Notes under the pieces: model-generated
What the model saw: only the letters and a program-made list of their open reading frames with translations
The model's database searches: none
Told to the model about the DNA's origin: nothing
Part shown: positions 45,830 through 56,009 of the stretch, in pieces
Position numbering within the stretch: position 1 is the first letter of the stretch
Layout of the letters: each line of letters starts with the position of its first letter
Source: Rhizomys pruinosus
Lineage: Eukaryota > Chordata > Mammalia > Rodentia > Spalacidae
Length of the DNA: 64,000 nucleotides
Reading direction: 5' to 3'
Assembly (NCBI GenBank): GCA_009823505.1
Contig: VZQC01009508.1
Coordinates: 1,068,132 to 1,132,131 of the forward strand
Made by a program: the position numbers and the translations under genes

Positions 45830-46070
45830 TTATTTATTTATTTATTTATTTTTGTATGTGTATGAATGTACTGTCTGCATGCAGGTCTGTGCACCCGTGT
45901 CGTGCAATGCCGCGGAGGTCAGAAGAGGGTCTCGGATTCCCCTGGAACTGGAGTTCTCCTGGAATTGGAGTTACAGACGGTTCTCAGCCGCCATGTGGGT
46001 GCTGGGGATCGAACCCGGGTCCTCTGCAAGAGCGTCGGTGCTCTTAACCGCTAGGCTATCTCTCCAGCCC
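45830..46070 (-). repeat. B2 SINE, antisense, young, with 17-bp TSD
   Basis: Identical TSDs gaaactgtgctctttta at 45813-45829 and 46071-46087. CpGs such as gccgcggagg are retained, and both Pol III boxes are intact on the minus strand. Inserted in the L1 at 45625, making it the youngest layer of this stack. Confidence 0.96.
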
Positions 46071-46270
46071 GAAACTGTGCTCTTTTAATGTTAATCCCTT
46101 AACAGGCTCTAGAGTTAACCTACCACTTATTTTCAGACTTTGTGATTTTGGTGAATGGGCAGAGGGTATGCATGCATATTTTAGAGTAATATAAAATTAA
46201 AAAGGAAAAATGTGAACACTGAAATATGATTTGGAATTAACATAGTTTATTTCCAGATGTCTTAATTTTG

Positions 46271-46283
46271 ATATATATGTGAC

Positions 46284-46324
<41 letters not shown>

Positions 46325-46331
46325 CATATCT
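46271..46331. repeat. (TA)n-rich microsatellite
   Basis: TA repeats with interspersed CATA in the L1 3' UTR. Confidence 0.93.
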
Positions 46332-47149
46332 ACATATATATGCATATTTTGGAGCAATACAAATTGGAAGGAACAACAAAAACAAAAGGATTGGGACAAA
46401 GAACTGACTGAAACAATAAACTTTTCCCAAAACAATAAATCTCTGCATCAAAAAAATTTAAAAGACTCAGAAAAAGATACAAGTCATGTATGACAGAATG
46501 CATGAACTCAGGTGAGGTGGGGGGCGTGGAAAGGGGAATGAGTCTAAATTGGACTGAGAAATGTTGTATGAAATGCACAAAACTTCAACAAAAACATTTT
46601 TAAAGTAATCATCAGTCTTAAGCAGCTGTGAATCTTGTGAGCTATGATAACAACTGGCCTAGACAAACACGCCCTCTGCTCTGGGAGGTGGTCCTATATC
46701 CAATCACATACAGGCAGCACTGAGTGGACTCTTGGCTTAAAAAAAAACAAAGCTCACATGAACGTGTGGCATCTGAGTGGTGGTGGTGGGATGGGAGAAG
46801 GACTGGGAGGGAGGCAGTGGGGGTGGATTTCATTGAAACATATTATATGCATGTATGCATTTCTCAAATAATAAAACCTTCATACGTTTGTAGTGGAATG
46901 AAAAATGATACTGCCACTATGTAAAAAAGTTTGTCAGTTTCTTATAAAGTTAAAATAGATGTATCATGAGACCCAACAATCCCACACCTTGGTATATACT
47001 CTAGAGAAATGTAAACATATGTTCACAGGGAAATTTGGACACTTCATAACTGCCAAACTCTAGGAGCAATGACAGGCTGAATAAATTATGTACAACCAAA
47101 CAAAGGAATATCTCTCAATAACAAATAGGGATATAGTCATATGCCTGTC

Positions 47150-47262
47150 TGTTTGTTTGCTTGTTCCAAGGTCTTGCTATATAGCCCAGGCTGGCCTTGA
47201 GTCTGTGACACTCCTGCTTCAGCCTCCTGAATGCTGGCGTCACCAGGCTAGGCAGGGATGAA
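47150..47262 (-). repeat. Old B1-like SINE, antisense
   Basis: Series aaggtcttgctatatagcc, caggctggccttgagtc and cttcagcctcctgaatgc. Diverged from the young B1 copies; it may be a proto-B1 type. Confidence 0.65.
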
Positions 47263-47635
47263 TGCAATGACACAACAACATGCACGAACTTCGTTCAAAG
47301 GCCCTGTGCTCGGGACAAGGAGCCAGATTTACAGGGTTATACTCCATGTGCTTCTATTTATAGGTGACTCTGGGAAAGACAAGACTAGAGGGCCCAAGAG
47401 AAAAATCAAGGTTTTCAGGGTATGTTAGAGTGAGGGAAGTTGTGACTGAGCAGGGAGCTTGCGAGGAAACATTTCACGTGCAGAACTATGTCCTGATTGT
47501 AGTGGACGTCACTGAATTTCACATTTTTTGCAAAGTTAATTTTGCGTGAATTATAAAATGCTGAATATTTTCAATTATCTATGTGTTTTATTATATGTAT
47601 GTAAGAATGTGTGTTAGTCTTCACTATGAAGTTTT

Positions 47636-47646
47636 TTTTTTTTTTA

Positions 47647-47707
<61 letters not shown>

Positions 47708-47948
47708 TTTTTTTTTTTTTTTTATTTCTGTATGTGTATCAATGTACTGTCTGCATGCAGGTTTGTGCACCCGTGTCGTGCAATGCCGCGGAGGTCAGAA
47801 GAGGGTCTCAGATTCCCCTGGAACTGGAGTTCTCCTGGAATTGGAGTTCCAGACGGCTCTCGGCCGCCATGTGGGTGCTGGGGATCGAACCCGGGTCCTC
47901 TGTAAGAGCGGTCGGCGCTCCCAACCGCCAGGCCATCTCTCCAGCCCC
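47636..47948 (-). repeat. B2 SINE, antisense, very young, with about 90-base dT tail
   Basis: Full B2 with TSD cactatgaagtttt at 47622-47635 and 47949-47962. On the plus strand the tail is a T tract to about 47724 broken only by aag and single A bases. The B box complement (gggatcgaacc) at 47881-47891 is intact. The long, nearly pure tail is the mark of a recent retrotransposition. Confidence 0.96.
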
Positions 47949-47962
47949 CACTATGAAGTTTT

Positions 47963-48257
47963 GAAAGGCTGCAAGATATGCCCACTAGTGTGACAGCGGC
48001 GAGGATATTATGCGAGTAACCAACCACTATCTGCTTGGATTTAAGGTCCACTTTATAGGATGGAGCCCATACCTGACTCTGGTATTGGCCCTAGGAACCT
48101 GTGGCTAGACATGTCATAGGCCATAGAGAAGAAACTAATACTATTTTTCTGCTAAACAGACATGGGGAAGTAGATAGGAGGCTCCAACCCTAGCTGAGGA
48201 ATTGGATGGGTCCACACCATAGGGCATTTGAGTGTACAAATTTGACATTATATATAG

Positions 48258-48310
<53 letters not shown>

Positions 48311-48385
48311 TAGATATAGATAGATATCAGAGTATATGAAATAAGGCAGGGAGGGTTCAGATAGGGGAGGGTGTGATCCATTTTA
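47963..48385 (+). mobile_element. Lx-like L1 3' fragment, sense
   Basis: Series ggctgcaagatatgccc, attatgcgagtaaccaacc, ggatttaaggtccac, then after a deletion ggatgggtccacacc and a G-rich end. Same module as 24500-25700. It holds a GATA microsatellite. Confidence 0.6.
48257..48328. repeat. (GATA)n microsatellite
   Basis: About 14 perfect GATA units followed by degenerate gatata units. Confidence 0.97.
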
Positions 48386-48432
48386 TACTAGCTGCCAGGT
48401 AGAGAAGGTCCTGATTCCCAGGTCACAGTAGT

Positions 48433-48560
48433 CTACTTTGAGTTCTGTTGGTCTTACAAACAACCTGACAGAAAGCAGCATAAGGAGGAAGGGGTTTATT
48501 TCGCTTACAGTTCCAGGATGGACCACATCGTGGGGGAGAACCAGCTGCTCCATGCCTAGT
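48433..48560 (+). repeat. RMER1-like rodent repeat, 5' fragment (tentative)
   Basis: Series gaggaaggggtttatttc, gcttacagttccagg and aaccagctg-type sequence. Only the first part of the family pattern is present. Confidence 0.45.
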
Positions 48561-48787
48561 TGCCTCCTAAAAGCTACTCCCTTTTCATTGTTCTTTGTTT
48601 ATTCCAGACTTCATAAGACTCCATGTGAAAACTGTAGAAATCTACAAAGGCAAATATGTCACCTTGAGTTTGAGATTTGCATTATCTATAAATCACTGGT
48701 TCAGGATCACATGTGGACACATGTCAGCAACCTGTGACAAACATTAACATCAGCCATTTAGCAATTCAACTTTAAAAGGTACTCCAT

Positions 48788-48920
48788 GAAGACAGGCATG
48801 TTGGCACACAGCTATCATCCCAACATTCAGGAGGCCAATGATACAGGGAGATCTTAAGTTGGAGGGCAGCCTGGGATATATGGTGAGACACTATATCAAA
48901 AAACAACTAATTAATTAATA
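48788..48920 (+). repeat. Old B1-like SINE, sense
   Basis: Series ggcatgttggcacacagc, catcccaacattcagg, ggcagcctgggatatatgg and actatatcaaaaaac. Confidence 0.65.
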
Positions 48921-49649
48921 TTAAAACAGGAAAATACTCTATAATTTTTGCCTAACCTCTAACCAATTCCAAAATGAGCAGATTGGCATCCTTCTGCAGA
49001 AATTTTTATTTCATTATATATAAAATGTATATATACACAATATATACTTTATTATTTGCTATATATACATAATATATATATATGTGTATATATATATATA
49101 TATATACTTTATTAGATATGTACTGTAGATGTAGCTGTATCAGGAAAGAAACACGCCACAGTCATTGCAGACAGCTTGCCCATAATGAAGGCAACTGTTC
49201 ACTGTGACCAACCACCCCAGAGCAGCAGAATTCTCCAAGGACCAGGATTTAATTGTCAGGAATGTTTATGCCCAGAGAGTGTCTAGATGGCTCAGGGCGC
49301 CCTCCCATGAATCAAGCCTGCAGAGCGTGAGATGGAGAGATGGACAGGCAGACCAGATAAGGCATTCATCCAGAGGATGAAAGCACATTAAGCAAGCCCA
49401 TAGAGATTGATAAATCACATGAGACACACAGCATAGTGTCCAGATATGAATCAGATGCTTATTATAAGCCTCCCAGTATTTGCTCTACTTCTAATCAAAA
49501 TTTATGGGAAGCCATGTGGTCAGAATGTAAATGGGTGTCATCAGAGACAGAAGACGAGGAGCTGGGTGATTCGAAGAATCTCTTACATTGGATAGTGTGC
49601 AGAAACATTCTTCTGTTTATTCTGGCCAAGGAATCCATTTTTTCTCTTT
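48921..49649. other. Single-copy sequence with TA-rich tract at 49012-49110
   Basis: TA-rich DNA at the left, then nothing recognised. The 78-codon frame at 49436-49672 has no known domain. Confidence 0.45.
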
Positions 49650-50035
49650 CTTTTGTGTGTCTCTGTGTGTAAGTGTGCATGTGGTACTTCCACACATGTG
49701 TGAGGGTATGTGTTCCCATGGGCATGCATGTGGTACTTCCACACATATGTGAGGGTATGTGTTCCCATGGTATGTATGTGGAAGCCAGAAGAGGACATAA
49801 AATCAAGTGTGCTGCTCTACCAATCTCCACCTTATTCCCTTGAGACAGGCTCTCTCTCTGAACCTGAATCTACCCTGGCAGCTGGCTAGCCTCAATGACC
49901 CTCTCTGGTCTCTTCCCTCCACTCAGCACTGGATTTACATACACATGTGGCTGTGTACACAGCTGCTGGGAATTTGAACTTGGGTCCTTATGCTTGCTCA
50001 GCAAGCACTCAAACCAACTAAACCACCTCTCCTAC
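49650..50035 (-). repeat. B3-class SINE, antisense, with internal 49-bp duplication
   Basis: A TG-rich start, cttgagacaggctctctctc, cagctggctagcctc, ttgaacttgggtcc and aaaccacctctcc. Near the left end, gcatgtggtacttccacac and the following ggtatgtgttcccatgg occur twice (49677-49725 and 49726-49770). Confidence 0.75.
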
Positions 50036-50401
50036 TCTCCTTTTTATTTAAGAACACATCACCAAGACTCCTTTCCTTCACTGCCACTGTGGCCTCAGCA
50101 ATTCTTTCATAAGCTGAATTCTGAAAGCAATGTAAGAATCATCAAGATGCATACAGGGAATAAATCATTTCACAGAGACAGAACAGCTGAGCAAATTGCC
50201 GGGGGCATAAAATGATGCGTGTGCCTTTAGCAAAAATAATGTATATGGAAAAGGGAAGGAGGTGCCAGAACTAAACGAGGGACTATATATTGTGAGCCTT
50301 ATCCTTGAGGAAGTGACTGACCAGAAGGGATCTATCCAGGCAGAGCAATAAGTGGTCAAAGGGTCCAGGAGCAGGAGTAAGTACAGAGTTCCCATCTGAG
50401 C
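50036..50401. other. Single-copy sequence, no feature seen
   Basis: No repeat or coding signal recognised. Confidence 0.4.
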
Positions 50402-50935
50402 TGTGCTAGTCAGCTCTCCAGCACTGTGACAAAATACCCCAGAAAGTCAACTTGATGTCCATGGTAATGTGACCACACTCTTGCTGGGCCTGTGGTGAGG
50501 TCCAACCTCAACTGGGGAGCACATGTTGGGGAAAAAAACAGAAATACTCTTACCACAAAGATCAGGAAGTAGAGGGAGAAACAGAAGAGGAGCAGGCAAC
50601 ACAGCCCCTTCACGGATGTGGCCCCAGTGATCTGCTTTCTCCAACTAGGTCCTACCTCCTAAGAGCCAACTGAGGGCTGGAGACATGATGGTGAAGCTGA
50701 TAAAAGCTAAAGCTTACAACCAAAACATCAAAGGTTTCATTCCCAATAGCCAAATGAGTTATGAATCCATGGATGGATTAATACATTCCTGAAGTGGAAG
50801 ACCTCACGCACCGGTCACCTCCCAAAGGCCCCACCTGGGAACACTGCTGCTCTGAACTCTGAGGACCAAGCCTACAACACATGAGCATTTAGGGGCATTT
50901 CAGACACAAACTATGATATAATCCCAACCTCTCTT
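50402..50935 (+). repeat. RMER1-like rodent repeat, diverged or composite (tentative)
   Basis: Opens gtgctagtcagctctcc with actgtgacaaaatacccc, contains aggaagtagagggagaaac, and ends aggccccacctgggaac with catttcagacacaaac. A middle block (50670-50790) does not fit and may be another old insertion. Confidence 0.4.
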
Positions 50936-52114
50936 GGGTCCTCTGTCTCTGGCTGACTGTAGCTCTCTCAGGATAAGAGCATCGTCTACCCCTTCTCTGT
51001 ACTTGGGACCTAAGTGTTTCCACAACCTGTAATGGGAGCACTGTGGGAAGAGTGTACCTTGCCGCTTTTTAGGGTTCACTCCAACTTAGTCAAAGACCCT
51101 CATACGTGATACAATCATTTGTGCCAGTGGAGAATATTGCCAAGTAAACACAATAAGAATTTAAAGATTACTGACTCTATACCAAAAGCTTTCATATTTA
51201 TCTCCAAAGTATGTCATTATAAAGAAAATACATACCTTGGGAATGAATAATTGGCTCATGAAATCTATCAAATGTCATTTTATTTATCTTGCCCAAGTGT
51301 CTGTTTGAAATGATGTTAAGCAGTGTGACGTCAGTATCTACCGAATGCCAGCATTATATAGGGATGCATAAATTAGCCTCCGAGAGAATTAACAGCACAT
51401 AAATATATCTCCACTAAACATGTTTCAGTTTCAGCTAGTCTACGTTCCCTAAATGCATCCACTTTGAAAATTACATATTTAGACAAGCCTCTTTTAAAAC
51501 CACAAGATATTTTTCTTGTTTGGGGAGAGATAGCGTGGAGCCCCACGCTGGGACAGTTATGTGACGATAGCCAGAAGCTCAGATTACCCACAGCTACAAC
51601 GCCCGGACAAGAGCTCAAAGACAGCGGCTTGTTCTAGGCTGTTACACATTAGAGGCTCCATTGTCTCTTCTCCCGATGTCTCTCGGGTGATTCGTTTGGG
51701 GTTCTCTCTCTGTGGGCTGGCTCGTCTGGAGTTGATGAAGGCAGATCTATTTCCCAGCCAGAATCTGCAGTTTTCACAGACACCTGGGGGTCCACACGCC
51801 ATGTGGGTGGCTCTCCTAACTCAACCTGGAGAGGGCTGGGTTCAATTTCCTGTCACCACCCTGTACCCACTGTTCAGCCTGCCCCAACATTTGTTGTAAG
51901 GGAAACATGTTTTTCCACTTTGACTTGGTAAAGTAATAATCACTATTTTTAAGAAAGAAGATTCCAGTAAATTTTTTTTAAAGTTTTCACTAAGCATCTG
52001 TAGAAAAAGAAAGAAGAATGTCCTTTATTAAGTACCTAACAATTCTTTTAGTCCTAATAAGCACTCTAGCAAGGCTCGTATTGTCCTTGGGTCTCATGCA
52101 GGAAACATGAGTTT
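50936..52114. other. Single-copy sequence, candidate conserved non-coding DNA
   Basis: No nameable repeat. The part at 51130-51530 is repeat-free, AT-rich and holds a CRE palindrome. The 112-codon frame at 51561-51899 has no recognisable domain. Confidence 0.45.
51326..51333. promoter_or_regulatory. Full CRE palindrome (tgacgtca)
   Basis: An exact tgacgtca, the CREB/ATF consensus, containing a retained CpG in CpG-poor single-copy DNA. A perfect 8-mer is expected by chance about once in 65 kb on base composition alone, so function is unproven. Confidence 0.3.
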
Positions 52115-52204
52115 GACTGCTCGCTTCAGTGCTGACCTAGCTGGGTGGGTGGTATTGACAATAGCCGAACTGATCCTATCTCTCATCCTTATTTGTAAAA
52201 TTGA
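52115..52204 (-). repeat. Possible MIR fragment, antisense
   Basis: Weak series ttgacaatagccgaac, ctatctctcatcc and ttatttgtaaaattg, like the last third of antisense MIR. Confidence 0.3.
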
Positions 52205-52309
52205 AAACAACTCAGTGAATAACGGGGCTTCCTTGCAAGTCTGGCAACCTGAGTTCAATTCCTGGGACTGAGAACCAACTATTCCAACTATTGCAGTTGT
52301 CCTCTTGAA

Positions 52310-52346
<37 letters not shown>
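52205..52346 (+). repeat. Short tRNA-like SINE fragment ending in (CA)n
   Basis: Series tcagtgaataacggggc, gagttcaattcctggg and gcagttgtcctcttg, then a pure CA run from about 52313. Probably a B4 or ID-type remnant. Confidence 0.45.
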
Positions 52347-52347
<1 letters not shown>

Positions 52348-52392
52348 TGTGGCCTGTGTGCTCACCCAATAATAAACTTTAAGATTTTTAAA

Positions 52393-52582
52393 CTGGGCAC
52401 TGGAGGGATGGCTTCCTAGTTAAGAGAACTTGCTGCTCATGCAGAGGCCCAGGTTTGGTCCCCAGCACCCATGTCCTGCAGCTGACAACCACCTGTGTAA
52501 CTCCAGCTCCAAGGGATTCAATACCTTCTTCTGGCCTGTATACACTTGTTCATGTACACACATAAAAATAATAATGAATCGT
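52393..52582 (+). repeat. B2 SINE, sense, diverged
   Basis: Series gggcactggagggatggc, gaacttgctgctcatg, aggtttggtccccagc and ccttcttctggcctg, with an A-rich tail. The B box is altered. Confidence 0.8.
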
Positions 52583-52644
52583 TTTTAAATTTTTATTTAT
52601 TTTTATTTTATGTGTACAAGTGTATTGCCTCTGTGTGTGTGTGT

Positions 52645-52689
<45 letters not shown>

Positions 52690-52760
52690 GTGTGTGTGTA
52701 ACTGTAGCTGGGATTTGAACACAGGTCTGGGTTGCTCATTCATTCACCAGTCTCTTTCCA
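52583..52760 (-). repeat. B2-like SINE remnant, antisense, expanded by (TG)n
   Basis: A T-rich start with ttatgtgtacaagtgtattg marks the antisense B2 tail. The core is replaced by TG repeats (52633-52692), and a head-like ggatttgaacacaggtc follows. It sits tail to tail with the preceding sense B2. Confidence 0.6.
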
Positions 52761-53420
52761 TTATCTGTTAATAAGTGCTGTTAGCATATAACTCAACATG
52801 GTCCCTTGCATTTCTTCATGCTAGCTGCCCTCTGTCCTGAACTGTTTAGGAGATTTCATTATGCAAACATATTTAGAAGCAAAGGGTATTATCTCTATTT
52901 GGAGCAAATGGTAGGCTCTCTTGCTATCTGTTATAACATGTGGGCTCCAAAGCCCCACAGCCTTTTCTTGAAATACGACCTACTGTGTACACGGGCCCGT
53001 TTTGCACTGTCCTACCTGCCCCTGCTTCCCACCACTGGACTCCTGATCCCTGACAGGTGCAGGAGCAAGGGGACCTGGTTTGATATGTTTATGCTGCCAT
53101 GCTGTGATCAATGATATCCTTTATCTCTGACACAGGAAAGAACTTGTGTGTTCAGTCAGCTCTCAGGACACTCTGATGGGCCGCAACGTGAGCTTGAAAA
53201 TACGAGTAAATCTCTACTCTTCTAAGTCTTGACAGTGTATACTGATCATGAGAAGGATGTGCCAGAGACATGGATTCTGTATTTGGGATACAAGGAGAAG
53301 AACCTCGCCAAGCAATCTAAAGGTTAGTGAACATTTAGATTCTGTCAGGATGCCCCCAACCTTTTGACGCTGTGACACAGCATTGTCAGCTATAAAGTTC
53401 ATGCCCAACCTACCACCAAG
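52761..53420. other. Single-copy sequence, no gene recognised
   Basis: A 102-codon plus-strand frame at 52806-53114 has a cysteine-containing hydrophobic composition but no domain I know. No repeat recognised. Confidence 0.4.
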
Positions 53421-53443
53421 TCACAAAATGTCATTTATTTATT

Positions 53444-53482
<39 letters not shown>

Positions 53483-53735
53483 GTTAGAGGTCAACTTGAG
53501 GTCTGGTTCCTCAGGAGCCATCTAACTTATTTTTGTACACAGGACTTGGGACTCACTGATTTGGCCAGGCTGGCTGGCCAGGAAGCCCCAGGGATCCCCT
53601 ATTGCTACCTCCCCAGTGCTAGGGCTACAAACTTGCACCACTAATCTAAGCTCTCTGCATGGATTCTAGGAATCAAACTCAGGTTCTCAAGCTTGCTTGG
53701 CAAACTCTTTACTGAATGAGCAGTTTCCATATCCC
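53421..53735 (-). repeat. B3-class SINE, antisense, starting with (TG)n
   Basis: A TG run at 53449-53480, then taggttagaggtcaacttg, gccaggctggctggcc, cccagtgctagggctac and aatcaaactcaggttctc. Confidence 0.75.
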
Positions 53736-54134
53736 CTCTCATAATGTTTGAAGTAAGTTTCCGAGTTTCCATTGGGCCATATTCACAGTTATCTCTGGTT
53801 GCATGCAGTCCAGGGAGCAGACTAGACACACCTGGAAGATGAGAAGAAGATTGAGGAACGAAACCCTGAACAGAATCTTGGTTGCTATTCACTCTCTCCT
53901 TCAAGAGAGGAGAACTAGTACCATGGAGGCAGCAAGCTCATGGCCCTTGCCAGAAGATGATATGGGCATGGCTGCCAAGTCAAGGAGTTCCTGACCCTGA
54001 AATGAATAGAGTAACGAGTATATAAAGCTTTAGGAGGACCAAACCCACCACAGACTTTGGTTGCCTGCAAGCAAACAGCTGCTCAAAATAAATGTGAAGT
54101 ATAAAGCCACCCACTGTCAACTCTCTATATCCTT

Positions 54135-54136
<2 letters not shown>
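53736..54136. other. Single-copy sequence, no feature seen
   Basis: No repeat or coding signal recognised. Confidence 0.4.

Positions 54137-54184
<48 letters not shown>
54137..54184. repeat. (TC)n microsatellite
   Basis: A pure TC run of about 46 bases. Confidence 0.97.
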
Positions 54185-54187
<3 letters not shown>

Positions 54188-54211
54188 ACCTGACCTCAGT
54201 TGTTTAGGGAA

Positions 54212-54515
54212 GATTGTATCGGTTTCTTTTCTGTTGCTATGATAGAAACACTGACCAAAGCAACTTATAGAAGGCTTACAATTCTAGAGGGATTAGAGCC
54301 CATCATGGTGGGAGAGGCACGGCACGGTGGCAGGAGGAGAAGGCAGAACACTCACATCTACAAACAGGCACAGGAAACAGACACAGCTTCCTCCAGCAAG
54401 GTCACGCCTCCAAAAGTCTCCCAAAACAGCTCCAAAAGTCTCCCAAAACAAAATGTCCAAATACTTGGAGTCGATGGGGCACATTCTTGTTCAAACCACC
54501 ACAAAGAAGATTACA
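54212..54515 (+). repeat. RMER1-like rodent repeat (tentative)
   Basis: Opens ggtttcttttctgttgctat, continues gaccaaagcaacttatag, ctcacatctacaaacagg and aaggtcacgcctcc, and ends tgttcaaaccaccac. A 22-bp tandem duplication (ctccaaaagtctcccaaaac) lies near 54410-54453. Confidence 0.6.
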
Positions 54516-54949
54516 GAGGGTACTAAAATCTTTCTGTGCCACCCCCTCCCCGTGAGCGCGCACACACACACATCAAAGAAAACTCTCTCTGCATCCTTGC
54601 AGAACACCAAGGAAGAAAAGGAATAAAACTGTTAGGATGTTGTGACACCATAGAATAGCAGATCCTGAGTCATTATCATCTCCCATGGTCCCATGGGAGA
54701 AGGGATGTTCCAAGTTCAACTGATGGAATTGGAATAAGCTTCACAGTGGACAGCAGAAGCTCTGGTGGGCTCTTCAGGCAGATTCCTCCACTAGTGTTGC
54801 TTCTGCTTCTGAATGTACAGTAGCGACTGGTGTGTTCAATACTTGCACATCCTCAGCCCACAGTTGGCAGAGGGGAGTCTCTCAATCAGAAAAAAAAAAT
54901 TATGAGGAGAACTGATAGTACTTTGGGGAGTCTCAAATCTGAATGCCCA
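54516..54949. other. Unclassified sequence
   Basis: No repeat I can name; may include the start of the ERV fragment that follows. Confidence 0.35.
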
Positions 54950-55945
54950 CTTTGAACTACCATTCCCTGCAACTGATAACTTTGCCTTGTGGAGCCTCTG
55001 GCAAGACAAGGCTGCTTCTATTCAGAGATACCCATTAGGATTGTAGGCTTGTCGCCTCCCTCGGGTGATTAACAGGTGCATCCACTCTGAAAAGTATCTA
55101 TGAGCTTGCTACAGGGTTCTTACTCAAACTGAGCACTTGATCCATGGGGGCCTTGTGACACCGATAATCATATTTTTATGTCAATTTGCAACTCAATGAC
55201 TAACAAAGTGGAAAGTCCCCAACATGTCCCTTTCATAAAAAAATATTTAAGCCAGCCCAGCTCCAGCTGCATCTTAGCTTTCTATGAAAATGTAGTAGCC
55301 ATGCCTTGGGGAAAAATGCTATCTCCCATTCTGCAATGGCTCAGGGCGGCTCTTGTTTCTGAGTTTTCCCCAAATGCCTGGGCCTGTGTCACTGATGGTT
55401 CAGCTGGGCATGCAGTGGCTGTTCAACTTCTCTGCCAGCCATGCAGAGTGGTTGTTTTGCTCCATGGGTAGGACTTGAAGCCATCCTCCTAGCTCTGGGC
55501 AATACTCCCTTTGATGAACCCTAGTATACTTTTCTAACTCTTGGACTCTTGCCAATGGCTTCACTATTTGGTCTGCCATTTGGAAAACTACAGACTGGCA
55601 GATTAAAGTCACTCTGCTTTGGGGCCGTGAAATGTGGAAGCATATCATGGCTGTGAGTCAGACCATCTGGGCTGCCCCCATGGATGTGCACAGGAAGAGC
55701 CTGTGCTTTGAAGAGACCTGCTGGAATCAAGCTTATGATGGGGTCAGCAATGGCCAGATTGCCACCATCACTGCTACACCACGTTCCCAGACCCGGAATG
55801 TGTCTACCATGGTAGACTGTGAACAAGGGAGAGGGATCCGTGTTTTCCATGCAGTACCTCCTACTGTCTGCCAGATCTGTGACTCCTATCAAAAGGTCCT
55901 ATGCTTATGGCCCAGCAAGAGGACCATATAGTAACCATATAGTAA
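54950..55945 (+). mobile_element. Decayed ERV pol fragment (RNase H region)
   Basis: Two plus-strand frames, in different phases, look like successive parts of retroviral pol. One (55178-55471) holds a TDGSAGHA motif, the usual opening of the RNase H domain. The other has a Trp-rich stretch (WKTTDWQI) and an MDVHRK/CWNQA-type segment that resembles the end of RNase H. Stops and frameshifts separate them. No LTR or integrase core is seen. The class is not resolved. Confidence 0.5.
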
Positions 55946-56009
55946 CCATCGAGGCTAAGGTGTTGTGGTTTTTTGCTTTCTGGACCATTTTAAAGCGTGT
56001 AATGGTAAA

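Larger units (their letters stand above)
45625..46603 (+). mobile_element. 5'-truncated rodent L1, sense: ORF2 C-terminus plus 3' UTR
   Basis: Starts in ORF2 C-terminal sequence (ggtaaatggatggaac, aagtgaagtaacacag), then the 3' UTR with a G-rich tract near 46516-46535 and terminal aaacttcaacaaaaac. The TSD is gtaatcaccagt at 45613-45624 and gtaatcatcagt at 46605-46616. The element is split by a B2. Confidence 0.85.
45167..46880 (+). mobile_element. Lx-like L1 3' end, sense, interrupted by a younger L1
   Basis: Left part 45167-45624 (ggagttaccccacaac, aagggaacagttccc, ttgatggtaagacg). Right part 46617-46880, with tggactcttggcttaa, a G-rich tract at 46778-46829 and terminal tcaaataataaaacc. 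Sequence between the parts is a separate L1 insertion. Contains a 119-bp tandem duplication. Confidence 0.65.
43191..47570 (+). mobile_element. Ancient L1M copy 2: ORF2 3' half, sense, heavily interrupted
   Basis: ORF2 landmarks recur after copy 1 has ended: gtcatcaagacactgggg at about 43181, ttcaacaaatgatgttg near 44140, tgtccagaatatttaataa near 44680, gtttgtcagtttcttataaag near 46929, caatcccacaccttgg near 46977 and tgaatgcaatgacac near 47258. The pieces lie at about 43181-43230, 44095-45050 and 46885-47570, with all the intervening DNA being later insertions or expansions. Confidence 0.65.

Noticed and set aside
47583..47993. 136-codon frame with a Phe-rich start, resembling a membrane segment
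   Set aside because: It is the antisense B2 A tail read as TTT codons followed by antisense SINE sequence.
48257..48328. CRISPR-like regular repeat
   Set aside because: A GATA tetranucleotide microsatellite without spacers; CRISPR arrays are not found in animal nuclear genomes.
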